Counted from the first letter of the stretch, positions 55,687-64,000 are shown. The stretch is DNA of 64,000 bases from Mycolicibacterium parafortuitum (GCF_002086815.1 NZ_MVID01000032.1:1-64000); one strand, 5' to 3'. Numbers and translations are program-made. The notes: generated from the letters alone by a model not told the origin.

Positions 55687-56798
55687 CGGGGCCTCTTCCG
55701 GTGGGGTGTGTTCGGGCTGCCGCGCAGCGGTGCCCGCCCGGTCCCGGTGCCGCTGGTTTCGGCGGGGCGGGCGCGCACGGCTGGGGAGGGTGCCGGCGGG
55801 ACGCCGGGTGTGCGCGCCGGGACGCCGGGTGTGCGCGGCGGAACGGCACGCGAACGAGCTTGCGGTGCATCGGCTTTGGTGTATGGCGTGGCTGCCGGGC
55901 CCCAGGGGAAGTCGATGTCGGGCACCTCGTACGTGTCCGGGTTCGCGACGCGAGTCGGACGATCGTCGAGATCATCCCTTTGCCGGATCAGCGTGCCACA
56001 CGGTCCGCGTGTCTCGTCGTCCACATCGGCCGTATCTTCGTGGTGGATGGCCTTGAGGGCTGTGCGGTAGTCCTGTTCGACCTGCCGGATCAGCCAGGCG
56101 CTGTGCAACGAGGTCGCGGCCAGATCCCGCATCGACGACGCCGTCATGTCGAGCGCCACTGCGGCAGCCGTCATGTCGAGTGCCGCTTTCGCCGCCGCCA
56201 GCGGCGGGACGAAGTTCATCCATGCGGTGGTCAGGCCGAAGTCGTAGAGATACTGGGACGCCTCGTCGAGTGTCTGCCGCGTCTGGATCACCTGAGCGGC
56301 CTGCCGGCTCAGGATGCGGGCGATCGTCGAATCCGTCACCTGCGTCGCAGATATGCGTCTGCGGTGCACATTGTTGACGTTCCTGTAGGCCGCGGCCGCG
56401 CTGCCGTCCCATTGATCGTCGGCGGGGTCCGCGGCGGCGACCGTTTTCAGTGCGTCGTCGAGGTGGCCGGCCGACTCGCGAAATCCGGAGCCGACTTCGG
56501 GATCGCCGGACCCGGTCAGCGCCTTCTCGCCCTCGATGACCAGCTGGGTGACGGCCAGGATTTTCGAATCGGCGAGCTTGACCATCGCGCCGAGGTACCG
56601 CGTCGGCACCTCGCCGAGCCGAACACCGAGGTGCTGCAGACCCTGCCCGACCCCGGTCACGTCGCCGAGCAGGTTCCTGGCGTCGGTCACCGCGCCGTGC
56701 ACGTCGCCGGTCGCGATGTTGCCGACCAGGCTCGGTGCATCCACGACGGCACTGCGGACACCGTCGCCGATGTCCATCAAGTCTTGCGCTGTGCCCAC
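55683..56798 (-). CDS. EspA/EspE-like type VII secretion substrate
   Basis: This 371-residue protein has an N-terminal helical bundle with a WxG turn (Trp130-Asp-Gly132, DDQWDGSAAAAYRN), then helices TALKAIHHE and others. Its Pro-rich C-terminal tail carries the 7-residue repeat RTPGVPA/RTPGVPP. It resembles EspA/EspE proteins, which form surface filaments or are co-secreted with EspC/EspF partners. The GTG start follows GGGAGGAG with short spacing. A 21-bp DNA repeat (55798-55837) underlies the peptide repeat. Confidence 0.78.
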   Translation of the reverse strand: MGTAQDLMDIGDGVRSAVVDAPSLVGNIATGDVHGAVTDARNLLGDVTGVGQGLQHLGVRLGEVPTRYLGAMVKLADSKILAVTQLVIEGEKALTGSGDPEVGSGFRESAGHLDDALKTVAAADPADDQWDGSAAAAYRNVNNVHRRRISATQVTDSTIARILSRQAAQVIQTRQTLDEASQYLYDFGLTTAWMNFVPPLAAAKAALDMTAAAVALDMTASSMRDLAATSLHSAWLIRQVEQDYRTALKAIHHEDTADVDDETRGPCGTLIRQRDDLDDRPTRVANPDTYEVPDIDFPWGPAATPYTKADAPQARSRAVPPRTPGVPARTPGVPPAPSPAVRARPAETSGTGTGRAPLRGSPNTPHRKRPR

Positions 56799-56885
56799 GA
56801 AACTCCTCCCTGGCTCGACCGTAACGCGGTCACCGAGGGGGTCACGACGGAAGTTTTCGCGCCCACTCCGGGCACACTGGAGGAC

Positions 56886-57890
56886 ATGGACCCGGTCATC
56901 GCGCTGCGCCAGATCGCGTACTACAAGGACCGCGCCCGAGAAGATCCGCGCCGGGTGATGGCCTACCGCAACGCCGCGGATGTGATCGAGTCGCTGACCG
57001 CGGAGCAGCGCGACAAACACGGTGCCGCCAACAGCTGGCAGTCGCTGCCGAGGATCGGCCCGAAGACGGCCAAAGTGATCGCGCAGGCCTGGGCCGGTCA
57101 GGAACCCGATGCGCTGGTCGAATTGCGGCAGACCGCCGAGGATCTGGGCGGCGGGGACATCCGGGCCGCCCTGCGTGGTGACCTGCACGTGCATTCGAAC
57201 TGGTCGGACGGGTCGGCGCCGATCGAGGAGATGATGACCGCGGCCCGCGACCTCGGCCACGAGTACTGCGCGCTGACCGACCACTCGCCGCGCCTGCGGG
57301 TCGCCAACGGCCTGTCCGCGGAACGGCTGCGCGAGCAACTCGACGTGATCGACGAGATCCGCGAACTCGTCGCCCCCATGCGGATCCTGACCGGCATCGA
57401 GGTCGACATCCTCGAGGACGGCTCGCTGGATCAGGAGGACGAGCTGCTCGAACGCCTCGACATCGTGGTGGCCAGCGTGCACTCGAAGCTCGCGATGGAC
57501 GAGGCCGCGATGACCCGGCGGATGCTCAAAGCGGTCGCCAACCCGCACACCGATGTGCTCGGGCACTGCACCGGGCGGCTCGTCACGGGCGGGCGTGGCG
57601 TGCGCCCCGAATCGAAGTTCGACGCCGAGAAGGTCTTCGGCCTGTGCCGCGACGCGGGAACCGCCGTTGAGATCAACTCCCGGCCGGAGCGCCGGGATCC
57701 GCCCACCCGCCTGCTCACCCTCGCGATGGAGATCGGCTGTCTCTTCTCGATCGACACCGATTCGCACGCCCCCGGACAGCTGGAGTTTCTCGGCTACGGC
57801 GCCCAGCGTGCGTTGGACGCCGGCCTGGAACCCGAACGGATCGTCAACACCTGGGCGGTCGAGGACCTGCTGGCCTGGACGCGCGCCTGA
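56886..57890 (+). CDS. PHP-domain phosphoesterase with HhH motif (PolX-like C-terminal part)
   Basis: This 334-residue protein has an N-terminal HhH region (WQSLPRIGPKTAKVIAQAW) followed by a complete PHP domain: DLHVHSNWSDGS, YCALTDHSPRL, GIEVDILEDG, VASVHSKL, VLGHCTGR and DTDSHAPGQLEFL. The metal-binding His/Asp ligands are all present. It resembles the C-terminal half of bacterial PolX and matches M. tuberculosis Rv3856c. It may be a phosphatase or DNA-repair exonuclease. ATG 56886 is preceded by GGAGG. Confidence 0.87.
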   Translation: MDPVIALRQIAYYKDRAREDPRRVMAYRNAADVIESLTAEQRDKHGAANSWQSLPRIGPKTAKVIAQAWAGQEPDALVELRQTAEDLGGGDIRAALRGDLHVHSNWSDGSAPIEEMMTAARDLGHEYCALTDHSPRLRVANGLSAERLREQLDVIDEIRELVAPMRILTGIEVDILEDGSLDQEDELLERLDIVVASVHSKLAMDEAAMTRRMLKAVANPHTDVLGHCTGRLVTGGRGVRPESKFDAEKVFGLCRDAGTAVEINSRPERRDPPTRLLTLAMEIGCLFSIDTDSHAPGQLEFLGYGAQRALDAGLEPERIVNTWAVEDLLAWTRA

Positions 57891-57905
57891 CAGACCGCCC
57901 GTGGG

Positions 57906-58715
57906 TCAGGTGAGTGCCTCGGCCAGCAGCGCGGCCGCGGTGCGCCCGGTCGGCAGGTCACCGGAGCCGAGCACCTGCAGGTTGACGTGGTCCGCCCCGG
58001 CCGAGAGCAGACGTTCGGCATGGGCGGCGACCTCGCTCGCGGTGCCGCAGGCCACCAAGGTGTCCACCAGGCGATCGCTGACCGTGTCGACGTCGTCGAC
58101 TGAGAAGCCTTGACGGGCAAATGATCTCTGGTAACTCGGCATCGTGGACAGGAAGCTCAGCGGCTCGCGGGCGAGGGCTCTGGCCTGGTGCCGGTCGCTG
58201 CTCAGCACGGCGAACAGGCCGACCGCCAGCACCCGGTCCTCGCCGAGGATCTCCCGTGCTCGGGTGATCAGGGCGGGGGTGAACAACATCGGCAGTGCTC
58301 CGGCGCAGCGCGCGCGGGCCAGTTCCAGCGCCCGGTCGCCGAACGCGGCGAGGAGCCTGCGCTCGCGCGGCACGGCGTCCAGAGCGTCGAGATACTCACC
58401 CATCAGGGTCAGCGCGTGGGGTCTGTGCGATGTGCCCAATCCGACCATGAGCCTGCCGGGTGCGAGGGTCTCCGCGGCGGTGAAGAGTCGGGCGACGTCG
58501 GTCGCCGCGTATACGTCCGGCGGGATGATCGCCGACCCGACGGTGACGGTGTGCGTCGCGGCCAACAGATCGGTCAATCGGTCAAGACGATCGAGCTGGC
58601 CGCCGTTCACCCAGAGTGTGCCGAACCCGAGTCCCTCGATCGCCGACGCGTCGGCCAGGTGGTCGGCCGTCACGTCGATCGTGAATCCGAATCTTCCCAA
58701 CGGATTTGGTGCCAT
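57906..58715 (-). CDS. LLM-class flavin/F420-dependent oxidoreductase (TIGR03620-like)
   Basis: This 269-residue TIM-barrel protein is a short member of the luciferase-like family: GRFGFTIDVTADHLADASAIEGLGFGTLWVNGG, VTVGSAIIPPDVYAATDVARLF, LAPGRLMVGLGTSH and SAGADHVNLQVL. It lacks the longer insertions of many LLM enzymes. The substrate is unknown. It is convergent with the PHP gene and follows dinB on the same strand. Confidence 0.85.
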   Translation of the reverse strand: MAPNPLGRFGFTIDVTADHLADASAIEGLGFGTLWVNGGQLDRLDRLTDLLAATHTVTVGSAIIPPDVYAATDVARLFTAAETLAPGRLMVGLGTSHRPHALTLMGEYLDALDAVPRERRLLAAFGDRALELARARCAGALPMLFTPALITRAREILGEDRVLAVGLFAVLSSDRHQARALAREPLSFLSTMPSYQRSFARQGFSVDDVDTVSDRLVDTLVACGTASEVAAHAERLLSAGADHVNLQVLGSGDLPTGRTAAALLAEALT

Positions 58716-58760
58716 GGGAGGACCCTAGAACCTGAACCATTCTTGAGGTCAACGGTCGCG

Positions 58761-59975
58761 TCAGTCCGGAAGCATCGGCATCTCCAACCCCGGGTCACGT
58801 CCCAGCAGCACGCCGCGGGTGAGCGCCGAGGTGCCGTAGCGCCCGCGCACCTGGTCGATGGCCAGATCGATCGGCAACGAATCCCGGCAGTCCGCATCGG
58901 CGAACGGCAGCTCCAGCTGCTGGGCGCCGTCGCGGTCGATGTTGGACACCGCGAACCCGACCAGTGTCAGCCCGCGCTCGGCGATCAGCGGACCGGCGTC
59001 GGCGACCAACCGGCGCGCCGCGGCCAGGATCGCCTCGGTCGACGCCGTCGCCCGTGCCATCGTGTGCGACCGTGTCACCCGGGTGAAGTCGCCGAATCGT
59101 AAGCGCAGCACCACCGTCCGGCCCGTACGGTCGGAGGCGCGCATACGGCGGGTGATGCGGTCGACCAGGTTGACCACGACCGCGTCGATCTCGGCGGCCG
59201 ACAGGGAACTGCCGGAGCGTCCGAGCGCGCGCTGTGCCCCCACCGAACGCCGCCGCCGGCCGGTGACCACCCGCCGCCGATCGACGTTGTGCGACAACGC
59301 GAACAGTTGCCTGCCCATCGCACCGCCGACCAGTGAGCCCAGCGTGGTCTCGCTCAGTTCGGCGACGTCGGCGACGGTCTCGATGCCGTGGGCGCGCAGT
59401 TTGTCGGCGGTCTTGGCGCCGACGCCCCACAGCCGCCGCACCGGCAGCGGATGCAGGAACGCCAGTTCCCGGTCGGGCGGAACCAGGAGCAGACCGTCGG
59501 GTTTGGCTTCCTGGCTGGCGACCTTGGCGAGGAACTTGGTGCGCGCGATCCCGACGGTGATCGGCAGACCGACCTCGTCGCGCACCCGCTCGCGCAGCCG
59601 TGCGCCGATCTGGACCGGTGTCCCCGACACCCGGCCCAGCCCCGACACGTCCAGGAACGCCTCGTCGACCGACACCGGTTCGACGAGTGGAGTGGTGTCC
59701 CGGAACACCTCGAACACCGCGTCGCTGGCGGCCGAGTAGGCCGACATGCGCGGCGGCACGACGATCGCGTGCGGGCACAGCGCGTGCGCCTGGCGCCCGC
59801 CCATCGCGGTGCGGACGCCGAAGGCCTTCGCTTCATAGCTGGCGGCGAGCACCACCCCGCCGCCGACGATCACCGGGCGGCCGCGCAGCGACGGATCGTC
59901 GCGCTGCTCGACCGACGCGTAGAACGAGTCGAGATCAGCGTGCAGGATGGCTGCCGGGGTGCCGGACACGAACAT
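58761..59975 (-). CDS. dinB: Y-family DNA polymerase IV
   Basis: This 404-residue translesion polymerase has palm motifs LHADLDSFYASVEQ and SVDEAFLDVSGLG, the thumb HhH and the little-finger domain. The C-terminal QQLELPF matches the beta-clamp-binding motif. It copies past damaged bases with low fidelity. The ATG at 59975 lies inside a perfect LexA box (59969-59982). An in-frame GTG at 59969 would be an alternative. LexA regulation of dinB is not known to me in M. tuberculosis, which makes this notable. Confidence 0.95.
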   Translation of the reverse strand: MFVSGTPAAILHADLDSFYASVEQRDDPSLRGRPVIVGGGVVLAASYEAKAFGVRTAMGGRQAHALCPHAIVVPPRMSAYSAASDAVFEVFRDTTPLVEPVSVDEAFLDVSGLGRVSGTPVQIGARLRERVRDEVGLPITVGIARTKFLAKVASQEAKPDGLLLVPPDRELAFLHPLPVRRLWGVGAKTADKLRAHGIETVADVAELSETTLGSLVGGAMGRQLFALSHNVDRRRVVTGRRRRSVGAQRALGRSGSSLSAAEIDAVVVNLVDRITRRMRASDRTGRTVVLRLRFGDFTRVTRSHTMARATASTEAILAAARRLVADAGPLIAERGLTLVGFAVSNIDRDGAQQLELPFADADCRDSLPIDLAIDQVRGRYGTSALTRGVLLGRDPGLEMPMLPD

Positions 59976-59982
59976 ATGTTCG
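59969..59982. promoter_or_regulatory. LexA (SOS) box overlapping the dinB start
   Basis: CGAACATATGTTCG is a perfect palindrome matching the mycobacterial LexA consensus CGAAC-n4-GTTCG. The dinB start ATG is within it, so LexA would block initiation directly. Confidence 0.82.
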
Positions 59983-59999
59983 CATCGGGGACCGACAGC

Positions 60000-60641
60000 T
60001 CAGGTCGTCTCGCCGTAGATGCTGGTGACCCATATGTGCACGAGGTTGTCGAGCACGCGGTCGTCGGGAAGCGCCGGGGAGTGCCCGACGAACGCCGACA
60101 CCATCACCGCCTCGTTCATCAGGTTCAGTGCGGTGGCCAGCTCGCGGGCGGGCAGCGTGACCGGTGCGGCGCCGCGCGCCCGCTCGGTCTCGATCACGCC
60201 GGCGATGTGGTCGATCCAGCGCTGCATCGACGTCGCCCACAGATCGCGCGACGCGGTGTCGGTGGCCTTGGCCGCGCTCGCCGCCGCGCACACCGCGCGG
60301 TGGGCGCCGAACGTCTCGACGAAGACGTTGATGCCGTTGCGCCAGATCAGCCGGCGGTCGTCGGGCGGGTTCGCGATCAGATGCGCCAACGCGGCATCCG
60401 CGTCGGCGATCACGCGCTCCAGCAGGCTGTGCAGCACCGCGTCCTTGGACGGGAAGTAGAAGTAGAACGTCGGTCGGGAGATGCCTGCACCCTTGGCCAG
60501 GTCGTCGACCGAGATCTCGGCGAGTGGGCGCTGCTCGAGCAGGCGCTCGGCCGTCTCCAGGATCGCCAGCTCGCGGTCGTCGCCGGAGGGGCGCGGGGCG
60601 CGCCTGCCGCGCGACGGGCGGGCTTGTCCTACCGTGGTCAC
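60000..60641 (-). CDS. ethR: TetR-family repressor of ethA
   Basis: This 213-residue protein is clearly the orthologue of M. tuberculosis EthR (Rv3855). It shares RPSGDDRELAILETAERLLE, ISVDDLAKGAGISRPTFYFYFPSK, GINVFVETFGAH and LVHIWVTSIYGE. EthR represses ethA and thereby controls activation of ethionamide. It starts at GTG 60641 and faces ethA across a 76-bp operator region. Confidence 0.96.
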   Translation of the reverse strand: MTTVGQARPSRGRRAPRPSGDDRELAILETAERLLEQRPLAEISVDDLAKGAGISRPTFYFYFPSKDAVLHSLLERVIADADAALAHLIANPPDDRRLIWRNGINVFVETFGAHRAVCAAASAAKATDTASRDLWATSMQRWIDHIAGVIETERARGAAPVTLPARELATALNLMNEAVMVSAFVGHSPALPDDRVLDNLVHIWVTSIYGETT

Positions 60642-60717
60642 GCCGCAGACTTTACACGCCGTCGATTCTTTCGACAGGGTGTTGACGTATTCGACACAGC
60701 GTTGATAGCTTGACGCC
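60642..60717. promoter_or_regulatory. ethR-ethA operator and promoter
   Basis: TTCGACA occurs at 60670 and 60690, and GTTGA at 60681 and 60701, both with 20-bp spacing, as expected for cooperative EthR dimers. A -35-like TTGACG (60682-60687) and a -10-like TAGCTT (60706-60711) put transcription start near the ethA ATG (60718), so ethA mRNA is probably leaderless. Confidence 0.75.
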
Positions 60718-62187
60718 ATGACCGAATTTGTCGACGTAGTCATCGTCGGAGCCGGCATCTCCGGCATCAGTGCGGCCTGGCATCTGCAGCGCAACGCCCC
60801 GGGTAAGCAGTTCGCGATCCTGGAGCGCCGCGACAAGCTGGGCGGCACCTGGGATCTCTTCAAGTACCCCGGCATCCGTTCGGACTCCGACATGTACACG
60901 CTCGGATTCCACTTCAAGCCGTGGGCGACCGATCAGATGATCGCCGACGGCCCGTCGATCTGGAACTACCTCGACGAAGCCGCGACCGAGAACGGCATCG
61001 CCGATCACATCCGCTACGGCCACAAGGTGGTCACCGCGAACTGGTCCGACGAGAACCGCCGGTGGGAGCTGACGATCGAGCGCGACGGCGAGCGGTTCGA
61101 ACTGCACGCCGGCTTCCTGTGGGCGTGCAGCGGCTATTACAACTACGACGAGGGATTCTCTCCGGAGTTCCCCGGCGCCGACGAATTCGGCGGCACGCTG
61201 GTGCACCCCCAGCACTGGCCGGAAGACCTTGACTACCAAGGCAAGAAGGTCGTCGTGATCGGCAGCGGCGCGACCGCGATCACGCTGATCCCGGCGCTGG
61301 TCGACAAAGGGGCCGGGCATGTGACCATGCTGCAGCGCACCCCGACCTACATCGGCTCGCTGCCGGACAAGGACCCCTTCGCCGCGCGCGCCTACCGGCT
61401 GCTGCCGGAGAAGACCGCCTACCGGATCGTGCGCTGGAAGGCGATCCTGCAGGCCACCGCGCAGTACCAGGTGGCCCGCGCTCTGCCGAACACATTCCGA
61501 AAAGCGTTGCGCACCATGGCGGAACGCCGGCTCCCGGACGGCTTCGACTACGACAAGCACTTCTCGCCCGACTACAAGCCCTGGGACCAGCGCGTCTGCC
61601 TGGCCCCGAACGGGGACCTGTTCAAGGCCATCCGCAAGGGCAAGGCGGACGTCGTCACCGACACCATCGACCGGTTCACCGCCACCGGCATCCAACTGAC
61701 CTCAGGCGCGCACCTCGACGCCGACATCATCGTCACCGCAACAGGTTTGAACGTGCAGTTCTTCGGTGGCGCCGAGGTGCTGCGCAACGGGACTCCCCAG
61801 GATCTCGCCGATTCGGTGGCGTACAAGGGGATGATGCTGTCGAACGTGCCGAACATGGCGTTCACCTTCGGCTACACCAACGCCTCGTGGACGCTCAAGG
61901 CGGACCTGACCTCGGAGTACGTCAGCCGGCTGCTGAAGTACATGGACGAGAACGGGTATGACACCGTCGTTCCGCGTGAGCCGGGCAGCGACGTCGAGCG
62001 GCTCCCGTTCGTCGACCTGACCTCGGGCTACATCAAACGGGCCCTCGACCAGCTGCCGAAGTCCGGGTCGAAGGCGCCGTGGCGGCTCAAGCAGAACTAT
62101 CTCGTGGACCTGCGGGTGATCCGCACCGGAAAGATCGACGACGACGCCTTGGAGTTCACCAGCGCGCGGTCGCCGGTCACCGTCTGA
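60718..62187 (+). CDS. ethA: Baeyer-Villiger monooxygenase EthA
   Basis: This 489-residue flavoprotein has FAD motif VIVGAGISGISAAWHLQ, NADPH motif VIGSGATAITLIPAL and the BVMO-like EFGGTLVHPQHWPEDLD. It matches M. tuberculosis EthA (Rv3854c) in length and sequence. It oxidises ketones and long-chain compounds and activates thioamide drugs in M. tuberculosis. It is regulated by the divergent ethR gene. The TGA stop lies in a 16-bp direct repeat. Confidence 0.96.
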   Translation: MTEFVDVVIVGAGISGISAAWHLQRNAPGKQFAILERRDKLGGTWDLFKYPGIRSDSDMYTLGFHFKPWATDQMIADGPSIWNYLDEAATENGIADHIRYGHKVVTANWSDENRRWELTIERDGERFELHAGFLWACSGYYNYDEGFSPEFPGADEFGGTLVHPQHWPEDLDYQGKKVVVIGSGATAITLIPALVDKGAGHVTMLQRTPTYIGSLPDKDPFAARAYRLLPEKTAYRIVRWKAILQATAQYQVARALPNTFRKALRTMAERRLPDGFDYDKHFSPDYKPWDQRVCLAPNGDLFKAIRKGKADVVTDTIDRFTATGIQLTSGAHLDADIIVTATGLNVQFFGGAEVLRNGTPQDLADSVAYKGMMLSNVPNMAFTFGYTNASWTLKADLTSEYVSRLLKYMDENGYDTVVPREPGSDVERLPFVDLTSGYIKRALDQLPKSGSKAPWRLKQNYLVDLRVIRTGKIDDDALEFTSARSPVTV

Positions 62188-62218
62188 CGACTAGCCTGCA
62201 GGGACGACTAGCCTGCAG
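62186..62218. repeat. 16-bp direct repeat at the ethA/rraA convergent junction
   Basis: GACGACTAGCCTGCAG occurs at 62186-62201 and 62203-62218. The second copy carries the rraA 3' end and TAG stop; the first overlaps the ethA stop. Confidence 0.82.
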
Positions 62219-62690
62219 AAACTACGACGATCCCGTCGTCGTCGCTGTAGGCGATGTCACCCGGGGTGAACACCACCCCGCCGAACTCGACGACCGCGTC
62301 GCGCTCGCCGTCTCCGGTCTTGGTGCTTTTCCGCGGATTGGTGCCGAGCGCCTTGATGCCGATGTCGAGCGTGCGCAGCGTGGACGCGTCGCGCACCGCG
62401 CCGTTGACGATCAGGCCGGACCAGCCGTTGGAGCGGCCCAGTTCGGCGATCACGTCGCCGACGAGCGCGGTGTGCACCGAACCGTCGCCGTCGATGACGA
62501 GCACCCCGCCATCGCCGGGTTCGGACAGCACGGACTTCAGCAACGCGTTGTCCTCGAAGCACCGCACCGTGGTGATCGGTCCGGCGAACTCGGACCTGCC
62601 GCCGAACTGCCGGAACTGCAGATCACAGCTGCGGACGTCCGGGCCGATCTCGTCGACGAGGTCTGCGGTGGGGCGGGGCGTGACGGTCAC
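62208..62690 (-). CDS. rraA: RraA-family protein (regulator of RNase E activity A)
   Basis: This 160-residue protein with the RraA fold has TADLVDEIGPDVRSCDLQFRQFGG, VLVIDGDGSVHTALVGDVIAELG, GLIVNGAVRDASTLRTLDIG and ALGTNPRKSTKTGDG. It matches M. tuberculosis Rv3853 (often called MenG). Members are RNase E inhibitors or aldolases; menaquinone methylation is an old, doubtful name. GTG 62690 is the start. Confidence 0.93.
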   Translation of the reverse strand: MTVTPRPTADLVDEIGPDVRSCDLQFRQFGGRSEFAGPITTVRCFEDNALLKSVLSEPGDGGVLVIDGDGSVHTALVGDVIAELGRSNGWSGLIVNGAVRDASTLRTLDIGIKALGTNPRKSTKTGDGERDAVVEFGGVVFTPGDIAYSDDDGIVVVSAG

Positions 62691-62704
62691 GTCGGGTGTT
62701 CCTG

Positions 62705-63166
62705 TCAGTCGGCGCTGTTGCGGCGGGCAGCCAGCAGCACGATCACCAGCGCGAGTACACCGGCGATGACTGCTGCGGCGATCGGCAGACGCGACGAGTC
62801 CGGCTCGGCGGGCGGTGCGGGCACCGGGCTCGTGACGGCGGTGCTGGCGGTGGCGACAGTCGACTTCGCCTGCGCCGCAGCTTCCTTCGCGGCGGACGTC
62901 AGGTCCGCGACCGGCTGATCGGCCGCTTTCTTGGTCGGCGCCGCTTTCTTGGCGGGTGCGGCTTTCTTGGCGGGCGCGGCCTTCTTTGCCGGGGCCGCCT
63001 TCTTCGCGGGAGTCTTCTTCGCCGCGGCGGGTTTCTTCGCGGGCGCCGCTTTCTTGGCCGGGGCGGCCTTCTTCGCGGGGGCATTCTCCGCCGGCGGGGT
63101 CGCCGGCGGAACCGGTGGGGTTGCGGTATCGGGACTTTCGTCGTGCCCGTCCGGCTGGTCTGGCAT
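62705..63166 (-). CDS. Lys/Ala-rich nucleoid-associated protein, Rv3852 (Hns)-like
   Basis: This protein of about 153 residues has an acidic/Pro N-terminus, a long array of AKKAAP-type repeats (residues about 30-80) and a segment SAAKEAAAQAKSTVATA. It ends in a C-terminal TM helix (LPIAAAVIAGVLALVIVLLA). M. tuberculosis Rv3852 has the same architecture and binds DNA at the membrane. ATG 63166 was chosen; an ATG at 63178 is an alternative. The basic repeats vary readily in length. Confidence 0.88.
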   Translation of the reverse strand: MPDQPDGHDESPDTATPPVPPATPPAENAPAKKAAPAKKAAPAKKPAAAKKTPAKKAAPAKKAAPAKKAAPAKKAAPTKKAADQPVADLTSAAKEAAAQAKSTVATASTAVTSPVPAPPAEPDSSRLPIAAAVIAGVLALVIVLLAARRNSAD

Positions 63167-63209
63167 GGCGACCATCATGCCAGGTCGCCAACGCGCGCCT
63201 TCTTCAGTG

Positions 63210-64000
63210 TCAGCCGGTCACCGACAGCGTCGCCGCGGCGGCCAGCGCGACCGCCATCAGCGCGAGCTCCAGGCCCGCGCGTGAACGCGAGAAACCGGCC
63301 GTGCTGCGGTGCGTGCGCGCCGCGGGAAGCCAGAACTCGCGATTGCGCCAGCCGAGCACCACCAGCGCGACGGTCAGCAGCACTTTCGCCGTCAGCACCC
63401 GCCCGTACCCGGTCGTGAACAGCTCGTCCGGTGCGTCGAGCATCAGCACGCCGCCGATCAGACCGCCGACCAGCAGCGCCGCGACGCACGTCAGCGACAG
63501 CCGGGAGAACCCGGGCAGCACCCGGGCCCACTGACCGCGATGGTCGACCGTCAGCACCAGCCCGGCGAGCACGCCGCACCACAGCGCGGCCGTCAGCGCA
63601 TGCACCGCGACCGCGACCCCGCCGACGGGACTGTCGGCCAGATGGCCGGTCAACGGGTGCCCGACCACGCCGACCGCGGCGGCGCCGACCGAGACGGGCG
63701 CCGCCCAATCGGCATGCGGGCGCGTCGCGGTCACGGCGCACACCACCGCCGCGGCGAGCACCGTCAGCAGGCCGGCGCGCCCGGCCGCGGTGTCCGTCGC
63801 ATAGCTCACCGCGGTCTGCACACCGAGATCGGTGACGGAGCGGCCCGCGGCCTCGGCGGCTGCCAGCGTCAGCCGGACCAGTTCGGCGATCACCCAGGTG
63901 GCCGACGCCGCCACCAGCGCGGGAACACCGCGCTGCCGCAATTCGCGCCGGTGACGCGGCCCCTCCAGCAGCGGCACCGCCGCCAAGCCCAGGGTGACGA
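63210..64000 (-). CDS. CopD-family membrane protein, partial
   Basis: This is the C-terminal 260 residues or so of a polytopic protein with six or more TM helices, its 5' end outside the window. The segment VGHPLTGHLADSPVGGVAVAVHALTAALWCGVLAGLVL and VLLTVALVVLGWRNREFWLP are typical of CopD/PcoD copper-resistance proteins, where the His in AVHALTAALW may bind copper. The function in mycobacteria is unproven. It ends 32 nt from the hns start region on the same strand. Confidence 0.8.
   Translation of the reverse strand, partial: VTLGLAAVPLLEGPRHRRELRQRGVPALVAASATWVIAELVRLTLAAAEAAGRSVTDLGVQTAVSYATDTAAGRAGLLTVLAAAVVCAVTATRPHADWAAPVSVGAAAVGVVGHPLTGHLADSPVGGVAVAVHALTAALWCGVLAGLVLTVDHRGQWARVLPGFSRLSLTCVAALLVGGLIGGVLMLDAPDELFTTGYGRVLTAKVLLTVALVVLGWRNREFWLPAARTHRSTAGFSRSRAGLELALMAVALAAAATLSVTG

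Noticed and set aside
62925..63080. Regular short repeats suggesting a CRISPR array
   Set aside because: They are in-frame AKKAAP codon repeats of the Hns-like protein, without spacers.

Overview
The window is high-GC actinobacterial DNA and almost certainly comes from a rapidly growing Mycobacterium (Mycolicibacterium). Recalled M. tuberculosis gene orders reappear in it: beta-PGM/GH65 (Rv3400-Rv3401), TetR/CYP138/msrA/NTF2-like/SDR/DUF427 (Rv0135c-Rv0140), and gltBD/PHP protein/ethR-ethA/rraA/hns (Rv3859c-Rv3852). The methylmannose polysaccharide (MMP) gene set, known from rapid growers, points the same way. No rRNA, tRNA, CRISPR array, insertion sequence or prophage was seen; the genes are dense and mostly chromosomal core.

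Layout. 0-10 kb: hemophore-like secreted protein, VOC protein, rhomboid protease, beta-PGM plus GH65 phosphorylase pair, Kup potassium transporter, coiled-coil protein, MHS-family MFS and DMT transporters. 10-20 kb: SigH-like ECF sigma factor, two PPOX-fold proteins, a four-gene spermidine/iron-type ABC importer, a PRTase (pyrE-like), a proline-rich surface protein and maltokinase. 19-21.5 kb: MarR-ABC exporter operon with an autoregulatory-looking operator. 21.7-24.5 kb: glgX and pncA. 24-29 kb: a tightly overlapping minus-strand operon, in transcription order a large polytopic membrane protein with two D-x3-H-x13/14-H motifs, a 49-residue single-TM protein, a cupredoxin-like lipoprotein, a second His-rich polytopic membrane protein, a PAS-ANTAR regulator and nicotinamidase. 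This is the strongest candidate for an undescribed system. 29-33 kb: acyl-CoA dehydrogenase, PaiB, MFS, DUF222 remnant, F420 enzyme.

33.4-37.8 kb is an MMP biosynthesis cluster (GT4 ManT, two O-methyltransferases, MmpH-like hydrolase) with a divergent TetR gene. The same 12-bp operator core lies in the manT promoter and at the tetR/met1 divergent starts, suggesting a local regulon. 37.8-46.7 kb: TetR/CYP138, msrA, a KstR-type box before an Rv0138-Rv0139 pair, an FAD oxidoreductase, DUF427, AlkA-like glycosylase, Dps, hotdog thioesterase. 47-53 kb: glutamate synthase gltBD behind a 560-bp regulatory region rich in TTTGC/GCAAA half-sites. 53-64 kb: F420-type LLM proteins, an orphan EspA/EspC-like type VII substrate pair, PHP protein, dinB under a LexA box, ethR/ethA, rraA, hns, and a partial CopD-like protein.

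A recurring feature is short (10-17 bp) tandem or near-tandem duplication at gene junctions, often duplicating the 3' end and stop codon of a gene, plus in-frame repeat expansions inside several genes. Gene names are by recognition of sequence; no database search was run.
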